DNA of 64,000 nt from Zea mays (GCF_902167145.1 NC_050096.1:84006683-84070682), one strand, 5' to 3'. Counted from the first letter of the stretch, positions 11,627 through 22,363 are shown. Notes: a model not told the origin generated them from the letters alone. A program made the numbers and translations.

Positions 11627-11660
11627 CACTTCGAGCGGTTAGGCTCTAATGAAGAACCGG

Positions 11661-11672
11661 GCTCTGATACCA
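11661..11672 (-). other. Element B primer-binding site (initiator tRNA-Met)
   Basis: The minus strand reads TGGTATCAGAGC two bases inside the 5' LTR end, the standard initiator-Met PBS of plant copia elements. Confidence 0.9.
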
Positions 11673-12238
11673 ATTGATAGTCGCCTAGAGGGGGGGTGAA
11701 TAGGGCGGAACTGAAATTTACAAATATAAACACAACTACAAGCCGGGTTAGCGTTAGAAATATAAACGAGTCCGAGTGAGAGGGCGCAAAACAAATCCAA
11801 AGCGAATAAGCAAGTGAGGCACGGAGATTTGTTTTACCGAGGTTCGGTTCTAGCAAACCTACTCCCCGTTGAGGAGGCCACAAAGGCCGGGTCTCTTTCA
11901 ACCCTTCCCTCTCTCAAACGGTCCCTCGGACCGAGTGAGCTTCTCTTCTCAAATCAAAGCCGGGAACAAAACTTCCCCGCAAGGGCCACCACACAATTGG
12001 TGCCTCTTGCCTTGATTACAATGGAGTTGTGATATCAAGAACAAGTGAGAAAGAAAAGAAGCAATCCAAGCGCAAGAGCTCAAATGAACACGGCAAATCA
12101 CTCTCACTAGTCACTAGGGCTTTGTGTGGAATTGGAGAGGATTTGATCTCTTTAGTGTGTCTAGAATTGAATGCTAGAGCTCTTGTAGTAGTTGAGAAGT
12201 GGAAAACTTGGATGCAATGAATGGTGGGGTGGTTGGGG

Positions 12239-12246
12239 TATTTATA
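12239..12246 (-). promoter_or_regulatory. TATA box of element B 5' LTR
   Basis: TATAAATA on the minus strand, in the position matching 4113-4120. The palindrome array (12296-12784) lies immediately upstream in the sense direction. Confidence 0.7.
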
Positions 12247-12295
12247 GCCCCAACCACCAAATGTGGCCGTTGGGAAACCTGTCTGTTCGATGGCG

Positions 12296-12784
12296 CACCG
12301 GACAGTCCGGTGCACACCGGACAGTCCGGTGACCCCTGCCACGTCATCACTGCCGTTGGATTCGACCGTTGAAGCTTCTGACCTGTGGGCCCGCCTGGGT
12401 GTCCGGTGCACACCGGACAGGTACTGTTTGATGTCCGGTGCACCGGTATGGGCGTGCCTGCCGTCTGCGCGCGCTGCGCGCGCATTAAATGCACCGCAGG
12501 GAGCCGTTGGCGCCGCAGGGAGCCGTTGCTCCGCTGGCACACCGGACAGTCCGGTGCACACCGGACAGTCCGGTGAATTTTAGCGGAGCGGCTGCCGCGC
12601 GAACCCGAGGCTGGCGAGTTCTGGAGACCGCGCTTCCTTGGAGCACCGGACATGTCCGGTGCACACCGGACAGTCCGGTGAATTATACTGCGCCGGCTTC
12701 CAAGAATTCCCGAGGACGAAGAGTTTGAGTTGGTGTCCTCTGGGCGCACCGGACACTGTCCGGTGCACACCGGACAGTCCGGTG
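12296..12784. repeat. CACCGGACAGTCCGGTG palindrome array, 5' LTR of B
   Basis: Same array as in the other LTR, at an offset of 8126 bases. The palindromes occupy the U3 region upstream of the TATA box. Confidence 0.9.
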
Positions 12785-12983
12785 CCTCCAGCCAGAGGTG
12801 CCCTCGGATGCCTCATTGCTCCTTTGTTGAATCCAACACTTGGTCTTTTTATTGACTGAATGTGAACCTTTAACACCTGTATAATCTATACACTTGGGCA
12901 AACTAGTTAGTCCAAATATTTGTGTTGGGCAATTCAACCACCAAAATTATATAGGAACTAGGTGTAAGCCTAATTCCCTTTCA

Positions 12984-13929
12984 GTAACACCCTACTCCAA
13001 TGTGTGATGTATTGCTTGAGAGCTTGTATGAACTTGTGAGCCTGAGCTGGGTCTAAGATTGGATCTCCCTTGTAATGCCGCATGCCTCCCCTTTTGTAGC
13101 TGAAGGGGGGCATGCACAAAGGTACTGAGCCCCGACACATGGACCCAGCGACAAATGAAAGGATGGAACTACTGCTTGCCCAGCCTGTGTAATCTCCGTG
13201 CGTCATGATATCTGTAGTGCGTTTAGTATTGATATCTTGTTGTAGCACCCTCGGTAACGCGCGAGTCATGATGGGTGCAGCCCATGCCACGACGTAGGTG
13301 TACTGATGGCCAACGGGAATAGCCAGACACGCCGCCTGTAGGATGGCTTGGGCGTCGCCCTGCCAGTTGGGTGGACAGGGCGCATTTAATGCTGAAGGGG
13401 CACATCTCCTGTCAGTGAGGTAGTCAGACGGCGCGTCCTTTCCATAATAAATGCAGGGGCAGCGTGGCCTCGCGGCTTTACGTCAGGCCCATCCCGTATG
13501 CTTACGTCATGCATAGTAGGCCGCTTGACTGCACCAGGCCTTTGCCTGGCCAGGGAATAGGGACGCTGTGTAGACAGGCTCGCACCAAGCTAGGTCTGGA
13601 CACATGTCGTCTCCGGACCCCTTCCAGGGCAGGGTCCGGGTATTCCGTGCCCCAGAAACCCGGGACCCGGCGGTGATTAGTCCGGACTCCACTCGGAAGG
13701 GTCCGGGACCCATCTCGAAGGTCCGCCCGTCACGTACGGGGTCCGGTGCCTTCCACACAGTAGGTCCAGACCTATTGCGTGTATCTGGAGCACGTCTTGG
13801 CCATGTGGCAACCCCAGGGTGGCTGATGTGGCGTGGCAGAGAACTGTTCTCCATGCAACCAGAGACTTCTCTCCTGGCCCAGTGCCTTCACCTTGTAACA
13901 AGGGGTACCCCTGTTTCTAGGTACCGACA
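12984..13929 (-). repeat. Element A 5' LTR, outer part
   Basis: Continuation of the LTR started at 3393. After the GTAAC duplication it runs to ...GGTACCGACA at 13929. The combined LTR is about 1.1 kb. ORFs here have no retroelement or host signature and are read as chance frames. Confidence 0.75.
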
Positions 13930-13976
13930 AAGACTATAAGAGAAAATCAACTAAGTATCAAGAAAAGTCAAAGACA

Positions 13977-15146
13977 TGAAGGAAATATAGCCACACGCGG
14001 ACCATCTGCCTGTGTGCAGTGGGCAGTTCGGTGGCTCACTGGACAGTCTGGTGCCACTCGAGAGACTGTCTGGTGCACTAGAGAACTGTAGCTCAACGAC
14101 TACTTCTGGTGGCTTCACGAAGGAGAGCCACCGGACTAACCGGTGAACCACTAGACTGTCTGGTGTGAGGCTGCACAGTGCCAACGGTCAAATCCAATGA
14201 TTAGATCACAATGACTAGTAGCACCAGACTATTTGGTGCCCACCACCGGGCTGTCCGGTGTACCGCAGAGAGCGGCAGCTTCTCTCCAACGGCTAGTTAC
14301 GAGTTGGGGCCTATATATACTTCACCCAACCAGCCATTTGAAGGTGTAGGAGCTCAAGCAACATAAAAATACATGTTATAGACTTTTCCAAGTTCTCAAA
14401 CACCTAAGTGCTTAATAGAATCACTCAATGATTATCGTAGGTGCTTTGTGAAGTGCTTATGTTAGTTAGATCACTATTGCGCTTGCTCTAGGTGATCCCT
14501 AGTTAGTTGAGTGAGTTTAGAAAAACCCACATAGCGCCTCGGCTCTTGCATGAGCCGTTATAATTGTACCGAGTGGGGCGAGAGTCTTGCGAGACCGTAT
14601 CAACCACGTTTGTGATACGACCGCCATCGTGTACCGGAGAGAATGAGGCCCATGACGTTTCGACTGGAAGCTCGATAGTGAAGACGGTGGGGAGTGTCCT
14701 AGAGGAGGCCGAAAGCGGAGCATCACTTACGCGTGGAAAAGGTCTGTGGCTCTCTACAGAGTTACTCGACCGTGGTGCTTGGCCCTCACGTGGGATACCC
14801 TTTACGTAGGTGCACCAACGAGGAATAGTTGAGACCTTATGTGGTTCCGAATACCTCGGTAAAAATACCGGTGTCGTCCTCGAGAGTTTGCATCTCTACC
14901 TTTGCTCTTTACCTTCCGCATTTACATTAAGTACTTAAGTTTCAATATCTTCTTTCTAGTTAGAATATTTAAGATTGGAACTTAGGTTGCACAACTTCTT
15001 TTGTGGTAGACACAACAACACATAGACAAAACCTAGTTTGCACAATCCATTTAAGTTATTGGCATATGTTTTGTTCTAGGGATTTATTTGTGGCCTAGTT
15101 TAGAAATAAGTTTTAGAAGTCCTAATTCACCCCCTCTTAGGTGTCA
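13977..15146 (+). repeat. Old Sirevirus-like solo or truncated LTR
   Basis: Starts near TGAAGGAAATATAG (13977) and ends near ...CACCCCCTCTTAGGTGTCA (15146), a Sirevirus-like LTR end. It has degenerate U3 palindromes (ACTGGACAGTCTGGTG type, 14035-14260), a TATA box CTATATATAC at 14311-14320, and the usual U5 layout. No PBS follows and no matching TSD was found, so the exact ends are uncertain. Confidence 0.6.
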
Positions 15147-15151
15147 CTGTT

Positions 15152-15673
15152 TCCTATAGACTTGCTCAACGAGCAATATCTAAACCCCTGTCGATATTGG
15201 GCAGGTCTTCTTCAATAGTCTTTCTCTCATCCATCATTGGCTGTAGGATATCTATGCTCATCCCTGTTCACCGAGTCCACATCCTCTACTTTCATATACA
15301 TATTATCCCCCTCCGTGTCAATGTGATCATATGTCAATGCTCTTCCTGCCAATGAAAATTCTAACATCAATTCTCCTCCTTCTACCACTGAAGCTCCTAC
15401 AATCGATGCTCCTCCTTACCCTCAACCTTTTCCATACACTCCTGCATAACTGCATGTTTATCCATATGCTCCTCTTTATATAGATTGTATGGTGCTCCTC
15501 CTCCTCTTCCGTTCGCTCCCCCATTTGGTGCTTCTACCCCATATGGTTCTCATCATCCTATTGAAAGTGCATTCATCCCTTTTGTGAGTTTTGGTGATTT
15601 GGATAACAACACATTTAAAGGTCTAACAAGTTTGCTAAGTGTTGAACAGGAAATTCAGTATGATGAACATACT
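15152..15673 (+). pseudogene. Degenerate proline-rich coding fragment
   Basis: The segment encodes Pro/Tyr-rich stretches (APPYPQPFPYTP near 15400-15445; PYAPLY and FGASTPYGSHHP to about 15570) followed by a short open frame to a stop at 15674. Its composition resembles the N-terminus of plant SANT/NAM-associated proteins, including those in PIF/Harbinger elements. It is interrupted by stops. A matching SANT-like remnant lies beyond the LTR at 17896-18780, so the two may be parts of one gene. This assignment is an inference from composition. Confidence 0.35.
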
Positions 15674-17895
15674 TGAATAGTGTATAATGATCAGTGAACA
15701 AGGTTCAACACAAGGTCAAATAACCAGTGAGACAATGCAAATGGATATAATATGGTCTCTATATTGGTTTGAATATATGGACAAGTCCTGAGAAATCACT
15801 ATGCATAAATATGATCATAATAGAGGTTGAAGTGATTAAGAGGATTGGTCAAGCCAAAGTGAATAAGATATGAGGAATCGTGAATTGGCTAGACCATATT
15901 ACTATTAGTCCATATATGAATATATGAGAATCAAACTAGAGCTTGATTGATCTTAGCAGTTATATCTAGATGACATTCAAGCAAGGTTCACAATATTGAA
16001 GAAATGATTCTCTCAATGGATGCTCAATATGATGTGACTCAAGAATGGCTTGATAGGGTGAAGATAGCAAGGAAAGGGCTTCGAGGAACTAAGCGAAGGT
16101 GAAGGCCAAGCGACGGCTTATGGACCGAGGTACCATGGCTAAGGTGAAGAAGAGAGTACTTGCACTAAGTCGATGAACTAATCAGCTATGAAGAGTTATA
16201 ACATGTTGATGCATCAGTAAGATGACTTGAAGCCATGATTTGATCTCATATATGGTGATATGGTACAAGTCATAGGGTTTGATTTGTGTTTGCTTCAAAA
16301 GGTGAGACAAAGATGTTTGTGATCCTTATGAAGCAACGCCATGGAGAAATCACACATGAGACACCAATGACTCAAGGAGTTTACTTAATTAATTTTATTT
16401 AATTTGAGTATAGGAATCGTCGTACTATAAAGGGGGATCCAAAAGGAAGGTTGGTGTTTTGCCAAAGCTCAAGCCTCTATATTCAAAAGCTATTTTTTGA
16501 AAACAAAAAAACTCTTTAAAATTCTATGGTTGACCGTGGTTAGGTTTGAGAAACCTAGAGTGTTCTTGTTGAAAAGCAGCTGAACTTCTTAAACTGCAGC
16601 TGAGTTGAGTTTTCTCAACTCTAGCTGAACTTCAACTTCAACTGGGGTCCAGGCAGGTTCAACCGGGGTCCAGGGCAAGTTCAACCGGGGTCCAGAGAGG
16701 TTCAACCGGTGTCCAGGGAAAGTTCAGCCGGGGTATTTTCCCCGGACCTCACTGGTCAAAACCGGTTGAACCGGTCCTAGGGGAGGTTCAACCGGTGTCA
16801 GGGTCACCTGACCGGTCTGACCTCCTAACTGGCAAACTGACTGCCAGTCTGACCCCCAGGCGGTTGAACCGGCCCTAGGGGCGGTTCAACCGGTGTCAGG
16901 ACCTGTTTTTGCAGTCTGACCTGTAGTCTGCCAGTCTGATTGGCAGACTGTCTGTCAGCCTGGTCTTAGGGGTGGTTCAACCGGTCTTGGTCAACTTGAC
17001 CAGTCTGCAGCTCAGTCTGCCAGTCAGTCTGAGAGTCAGACTGGCAGACAGTCTGCCTGACCTGCCAGGGGCGGTTCGACCGCCCTAGGGGGCGGTTCAA
17101 CCGGTCTTAGACAGAAAAATCTGCCCAACGGCTAGTTTTGAGCTCCACCTATATATACTCACTCCTACCTCTCTCCCCACACATAAGAGCACGACCCAAA
17201 CTCCATTTCTAACTTGAAGAACACCTCCCACTCTCTCTGACACATCTCTTGCCTCTCCCATTTTAAATCTTTGGAGAGAAATCTTTGAGTGAGTTTGAGA
17301 GCTGCGGTTTTGTGCTTCATCTCCACATCACTCTTGCTCTTCTTCATTCGAGCTTTGGTACTACATCGAGTTCTTTGTGGATTCATTACTCTTGGAGCTT
17401 CTAGCTCCTAGACGACTAGGTGTCTCTTGTAAGTCTCCAAATCTTGTGGAAGACCACAAGAAAGTTTGTATTACTCGCTCGTTTGAGCAAAGATTAGTGT
17501 GTGAGCTTGACCTTTGTGGTCGGCAAAGGGAGGATTAGGGTTGAAAGAGACCCGGCTCTTTGTGGGCGCCTCAACGAGGAAGTAGGGCACCTTGGTGGTG
17601 TGACCGAACCTCGGGATAAATCTTGTGTCTCTTGTGTTCTTACTCATTGTGTTTGTTTGTGTTCTTCGTTCTCTCACCATTCCGTGAAAGATTTGTTTAT
17701 ATCTTTTTGGTGTGTGGATTTTGAGAAGTGCCCTTCTCAGATCTACTACTTTGAACCTTGTGGATCATTTAGAACATCTCATTTCCAAAGTTAACTGGGT
17801 GAATTTCGAGATCAATTCAGTTTTACCCAGTTTGCTTCTAGTTTTTGTTGAAAAATTTTTAACTTGCCTATTCACCCCCCTCTAGGCAACTTTCA
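15674..17895 (+). repeat. Sirevirus-like solo LTR with GGTTCAACCGG repeats
   Basis: The right end is ...CACCCCCCTCTAGGCAACTTTCA at 17895, a Sirevirus-type LTR terminus. The left end is placed tentatively at TGAATAGTG (15674). A TATATATA box is at 17150-17157, preceded by the repeat array of 16620-17112. No PBS or coding sequence follows. No TSD could be matched for the proposed left end. Confidence 0.55.
16620..17112. repeat. GGTTCAACCGGT and CAGTCTGCCAGTCTG repeat array in U3
   Basis: Around a dozen copies of a near-palindromic GGTTCAACCGG(T/G) motif alternate with GGGGTCCAGG and, from about 16810, with CTGACTGCCAGTCTGAC-like units. Position just upstream of a TATA box mirrors the CACCGGAC arrays of element B, but the motif is different. 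Confidence 0.8.
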
Positions 17896-18780
17896 CCTAT
17901 AGACATGATAGTGCACCAAGTAGTCACAACGATGCAACCTCAAACCCGCCCGACGTCCGCATACTATGGTGCTACTCAATTTCAATGACAAAGAGAATGA
18001 ACGAAGTAGGATGAAAGACCAATAAGTACACATATTTTTTTATAAATCTGAAACAATTTCAAGGTCAAAAATAGTATTTTGAGTTTTTAAATTTATAAGT
18101 CTATGAATAGCTACTGCACTCTATGTACCCCGTTGAAGGCAATGGTAAAAACAGATAGTCCTTTTAGGGAAAATAGTTAGTACTTACAACTCCATTATTA
18201 AACATCCTCGACATCGTACCCATACAACTTAAGGATGGGTGGTCGACAAGCGACTGCAATGTCACCCTCTTTAATGGCATCTACAAGCGCTTATATGCGG
18301 CTCGAGCAAGCGGATCAAATGATCCTATGCTCCTCAAAGCGACCAAGGAGAAGACTTCAAGTTGGATCATATGTGGTGCCAACGACACATTGTCGATGAC
18401 TCCAACGATGGAAGCAAAAGTTCTCGTTTTAACTTGAACGATAATTATCGTTCCGCATCACCGGACAGTGTGGATTGTGGATCCAACATGTCCTATTGGT
18501 CGCAACAGGACAAGAGTTCAACATAATGGGAAAGTGTCAACAACAAGTAACATCGAGTCCCCTGTCATGGAGAAGAACATGTTGAACTAGCTATACAAGG
18601 AGATCCAGAGAATGAATCAATTAAAATTGTTTATGCAATTCTACAAGTTGTTGGATCGCTCTACTGCCAGTATGGGTGATGACATGTTAAGTGCCCACAT
18701 GTTAGCCTTAAAAAAGTTGACCAAGCATTAAAATTAGATGAAGAAAAAACGGAAGAGGAGAATAACAATAAAAAGTAGTA
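17896..18780 (+). pseudogene. Remnant of a SANT/NAM-associated (PIF ORF1-like) gene
   Basis: Around 18250-18400 one frame reads like the conserved core of plant Myb/SANT-like proteins with a NAM-associated C-terminus: a DCNVTLFNGIYKRLY segment, then RASGSNDPMLLKA and a FKLDHMW-like motif in an adjacent frame. Around 18490-18750 follow a CPIGRNRTR basic patch and a leucine-rich tail, also usual for this class. Frames are broken by stops and indels. It could be a host gene fragment or ORF1 of a dead PIF/Harbinger transposon. Confidence 0.4.
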
Positions 18781-19869
18781 TTGTATAGTTATTTTTGTAA
18801 TTTTTTAAAAAAGTTCTTGTATTTTTTATGAATTATATATTTTTAATTATATACTCGGACATTTTTTTATTTAATAAAACGCTGTGTTTATTTTTAAATA
18901 AAGGTCTATAGAAGAAAAGCTAGTGTGGCATGTAAGTCGACAATAAAAATTGTATAGTAGAGGGTTACAGTAGATAAAGGCTAACGATAGTCGATAACAC
19001 TATCGATAGTTTGGTCAATATCTAATGTGACAGTCTATAAAGATCGGTTGCATAGTCAATAACTAATGATGGTCGATAAATTGCATTGAAGTCAGTTTAA
19101 GCAACCATAATGATTATGCCGCCACCCATAGGTTATTCATTGCAGAACGTGTATATGATAATGGAAAACACTGTTTTGCACAGTAAACTACACTATTTAT
19201 AGAGTGATGTTTGAACTAGGAGATAAATATTACAGCGCCGCTGTAACTCGACACAGTTGGACATTGGCAAAACGTGGGCTACAACTTAGGGTTGGCGTTC
19301 GAGTTATCCCGAAAATTTTGAGGTGGGTAATTTGGGTAATTTAAATTCTAGGTTATGAAGAATCGATACCCAAAATTACAACGGGTTTTACAATACACGA
19401 AAATTCGGTTACCCGTAATTTTAGATTTAAGTATTCCCGAACTACCAGAATTGTTGTGTCAGCTTCATAAACATATTATTAAATGAGTCAAAACACAATA
19501 TGAATAATGATATACATGCATTTAAAAAAATAGACAATCTACAATCACAAGTTCACAAGTCATACTCACTTACATATAATTATAGATGCACAAATTAATA
19601 ATTAACAATGGCACAAGTACATGTCACATGAAAGTTCAGATATTTCGAGTACTCGAAATACTCGAAATAAATCCAGGTTTTACAAGTTGTCACCTAAAAT
19701 TCCCAAACGAAATTTAGGTTTTAGATATTTTGGGTTCGGGTTTTTTCTTAGCCATATCTACGAACAAACAGCCCCCTAGTGTTGTGACGGGCCCTTGTGT
19801 CGTTTCTGCAATGCGCGCATGTCCAGATTTGTACAAGCTATATGTCAGCTCAATGTTATCACTTATCAC
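18781..19869. other. AT-rich intergenic DNA, no gene recognised
   Basis: No coding frame or complete element. 19285-19440 has repeated GGGTAATTTGGGTAATTT / TACCCAAAATTAC / GGTTACCCGTAATTTT motifs resembling the ends of degenerate DNA transposons, but no matching inverted ends were found. Confidence 0.5.
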
Positions 19870-19872
19870 TAA

Positions 19873-19990
19873 GGGCATGTTCAGTTACATCTGGATTAAA
19901 GGGAATTAGATAGGATTAAATTACTCCCTAATCAAAAATAAATAGAAGAGGATTTAATCCTCGTAGATCCAAACGCAATTGTACATGCCC
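19873..19990. mobile_element. Tourist-like MITE 1
   Basis: 118 bp with imperfect terminal inverted repeats (GGGCATGT... and ...ACATGCCC) and TAA on each side (19870-19872 and 19991-19993), as for PIF/Harbinger MITEs. Confidence 0.75.
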
Positions 19991-19993
19991 TAA

Positions 19994-20078
19994 GGGCTAG
20001 TTTAGGAGTAAAAAAACCTCCGGTTTTGTGGATTTTAGCCCCTACAATTTCCTCCGTTAAAACGTCCAAACTAGCCTA
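19994..20078. mobile_element. Tourist-like MITE 2
   Basis: 85 bp, ends GGGCTAGTTTAGGAG and ...GTCCAAACTAGCC, flanked by TAA at 19991-19993 and 20079-20081. The left TAA is shared with MITE 1. Confidence 0.65.
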
Positions 20079-20081
20079 AGG

Positions 20082-20257
20082 GGATGTTTATTTTCTAGGG
20101 ACTAATTTTTAGTCTTTTATTTTATTCTGTTTTAGTCCCTAAATTGTCTTGTCAAATACAAAAACTAAAATAAAGTTTTAGTTTCCACATTTAGTAATTT
20201 AGCGACTAAATTGAATAAAATGGAAGACTAAAAATTAGTCCAAACCAAACACCCCCC
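20082..20257. mobile_element. Tourist-like MITE 3
   Basis: 176 bp; long inverted repeats including GACTAATTTTTAGTC near the left end and GACTAAAAATTAGTC near the right. Flanked by TAA at 20079-20081 (shared with MITE 2) and 20258-20260. Confidence 0.75.
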
Positions 20258-20289
20258 TAAATAACATTTCTTATCAAGGTACAACTGAA

Positions 20290-20597
20290 TAGACAAAAGC
20301 GGATAACCTCCTTCGATAAACAAACGAAACATGTCTTCAAGATAGAGCACCAACACAACAAATAGTTTAAGTTAAATAGACAAAATATCAGTGGCTGCAG
20401 CACTCCCAGCAGTAAACGAATCTGTTCTTGCTATCAATACTGGACTCATACACATCATAGAAGGTTCAGGTTTACACTGGACAATCCTCCAGACAACTTA
20501 TGTCTTGTCAAATCCAATTTGAGACCATAATTTTAACATTTGCAACTACTATGCGGATGTGCAGGATGGATCATGGATCTCTGGTATGCCAACATCC
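20290..20597 (-). other. Probable 3' UTR of the SCE1-type gene
   Basis: About 300 bases directly downstream of the SCE1 stop codon, without coding frames, ending near the MITE cluster. No clear AATAAA was fixed, so the 3' end is approximate. Confidence 0.4.
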
Positions 20598-22259
20598 TCA
20601 GACCAGAGCAGGATATTGCTTGGCCTGCAGACGAACACGTCGCTTATATTCTGTTGGATCCTGCATTTTTTGGTGCAAAGAAAAGCTGGTTAATCTCGAG
20701 AGAAAGAAAACACAAAGCAGAATGATCACGGTTTGTTTCCAACCTGGATGAATAGGTGATAACCATCAGTTTGGGCAGGATCAGCTGGATTGGGCTGATC
20801 AAGCAAGTCTTGTATTCCAACTAGAATCTGCTTAACAGTGATAGCAGGTCTCCAACCCTGAAATTGCACAATGAGAAATGAAAATTCTCAGCTGGCATAA
20901 TGCTAGACAAAGCCAGTGGACTACAGTTTGGACACTTACACTATCCTCATTGAGAATTGAGAGGCAGACTGTTCCTGAAGGATAAACATTTGGGTGGAAA
21001 AAACCCTGTGGGAACTTGCATTTGGGAGGCTTGCTTGGGTAATCTTCACTGAAATGAAGGGTAAGTGGGTAGTACCCACTTTCCCAATCAGTCTGCATAG
21101 AAGACAGGGTAGTTAGAAACAAGGAAATTTGCCTTTGGAATGCGGGAAAAATTCCCGTTTCCTGTGTTTTTCCTGTGAAATGAACTGATTCCTATGAAAT
21201 TCTTGTATTTCAAAGACAGTATAAAATGGAACATCAGTCAAAACAATGGACGCTGCACCTGAAAACATTCCTGAGTGCTGGGAAATAATCACCAAAAGAC
21301 ACTGGAGATCAAAGTTTCAAGATTGTTTACAAATAGTACAGATATGTACATGCTACAAAATAGGAACAAACAAACATTTTGCCAGGAACAGGGGATGAGA
21401 AGAATAACATGGAGTTATGGAGCTAGAAAAACCACTACAAAACAACATGCCAATGTGATTACATGTTAGTGGAGTAGTGGATGTGGCATGTAATTCTTAA
21501 TTCCTACAATACACTGGCGTTCTAAATCTATTGACAATGAATCACTAGGACAAAAAGAAATACATACTCAACATGATTTTCCAACTTTCTACCATGGGTT
21601 CCAACTTCCAAACGATAATGAAACGCTTAAAAGGCAAACCACTTTAGCAAAGCCTTAGTGATTGTTTTAGCTTGTGGTAAATCGAAACAAGTAGAACCAA
21701 AAGAAGTAGAAGAAAAAGAAGTAGAACTCACAGTTCCTGACGTAGTAATGCTTAGGGATTCAATAAGCAGTGCAATTCAGAAATAATAAAAACCATAGAC
21801 CATGTGTTGGGAAAATCAAATAAAATAATTAAAATTAATTATGGAGCAAGGGCGTTGATGCACACATCGCAACATCACTAAAGTCAAGCCTACGTACTTA
21901 TTCAGCACAGGAGTACAGGACATAGGGGTTTCCCTAAAAATCCTATTGACCATGATTAGAACTATATTACCTAACCGGGCCAAATCGAATCCAACAGGTG
22001 TTACCGAGGCTTACCCCCTGCTTGCCGGGGATGGTACAGCTCCAGACCATGAGGTTCGCCGACCCGTCGGCCAGCGTTTCCGGCCTCGCCACGAAACCCT
22101 GCAGAAGATGAAGGACGTCAGATCGAGACTTGAATCGGGCAGCGGCACGATAGAGACAAAGGGAGAGGGGACTGAAAGTAAGGCACTGACGTGGGGGTGG
22201 TTCTTGCGCCAGGCCTTGCGCTCCTCGGCGAGGCGGCCGCGCGCGATTCCTCCCGACAT
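20598..22259 (-). CDS. SCE1: SUMO-conjugating enzyme E2, UBC9/SCE1 type, five exons
   Basis: Spliced CDS on the minus strand with exons 22191-22259, 22015-22098, 20940-21092, 20744-20857 and 20598-20660; all introns are GT-AG and phase 0. The exons give 160 residues, the normal length for plant SCE1. The protein accepts SUMO from the E1 as a thioester and passes it to target lysines, mostly in the nucleus. It starts [17 protein letters not shown]. Visible UBC-fold landmarks are the FFHPN motif (His84-Asn86), the catalytic Cys94 in GTVCLSIL, and the C-terminal [11 protein letters not shown] helix. All catalytic parts are intact and no frame break is seen. It is the only convincing host gene here, placed between retrotransposon blocks. 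Grass genomes carry several SCE1 paralogues; which one this is cannot be told. Confidence 0.95.
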
Positions 22260-22356
22260 GGCGGCTGCGGCGGTCGCAGCTCTCGCACCTTGGGTTTGGG
22301 GGAAGTGAGTCTAATGACAAACCGCCTCTAACTTTCTCTTTGTTCGTTGATTTATT

Positions 22357-22363
22357 TTTTATA
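22357..22363 (-). promoter_or_regulatory. Putative TATA box of the SCE1-type gene
   Basis: Minus strand reads GATATAAAAAATA about 100 bases upstream of the ATG at 22259, a plausible TATA position. The start site would fall near 22325 with a short 5' UTR. Confidence 0.45.

Larger units (their letters stand above)
3549..12983 (-). mobile_element. Element B: intact Opie/Ji-like Sirevirus (Ty1/copia)
   Basis: A complete 9435-bp LTR retrotransposon on the minus strand. The two LTRs are 1309 bp each (TGA...TCA), and a perfect 5-bp TSD GTAAC lies at 3544-3548 and 12984-12988. PBS (TGGTATCAGAGC), gag, pol and polypurine tract follow in order. By eye I count three differences between the LTRs (in the regions of 3829, 4562 and 4741), about 0.23%. 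With the commonly used grass LTR rate of 1.3e-8 per site per year that is under 0.1 million years. Sense-strand start TGAAAGGGAATTAGGC, U3 CACCGGAC palindromes and the long coiled-coil Gag all fit the Sirevirus/Maximus lineage. Both reading frames are open, so it may be autonomous. Confidence 0.95.
11675..12983 (-). repeat. Element B 5' LTR
   Basis: 1309 bp and nearly identical to 3549-4857. It ends at 12983, followed by the TSD copy GTAAC at 12984-12988. This is the LTR positioned to drive the element. Confidence 0.95.
1..13929 (-). mobile_element. Element A: Tat-type Ty3/gypsy retrotransposon, truncated by window start
   Basis: Reading on the minus strand, the order is 5' LTR (right), PBS, gag, protease region and reverse transcriptase, running off the left edge. 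The LTR outer end at 13929 reads TGTCGGTACC on the minus strand and the inner end at 3393 is TGTCGG on the plus strand, giving TG...CA termini. The gag knuckle type and protease-region motifs suit the Tat lineage (RIRE2/Cinful-like). Copia element B sits inside the 5' LTR. The other LTR and the TSD lie outside the window, so age cannot be read. In-frame stops and a gag frameshift make it non-functional. Confidence 0.85.

Noticed and set aside
19285..19790. Possible complete hAT or Mutator-like element with GGGTAATTT motifs
   Set aside because: No matching terminal inverted repeats or TSD could be paired.
21946..22308. Plus-strand 120-codon ORF at the SCE1 5' end
   Set aside because: Antisense to SCE1 exons 1 and 2, whose minus-strand reading is unambiguous.
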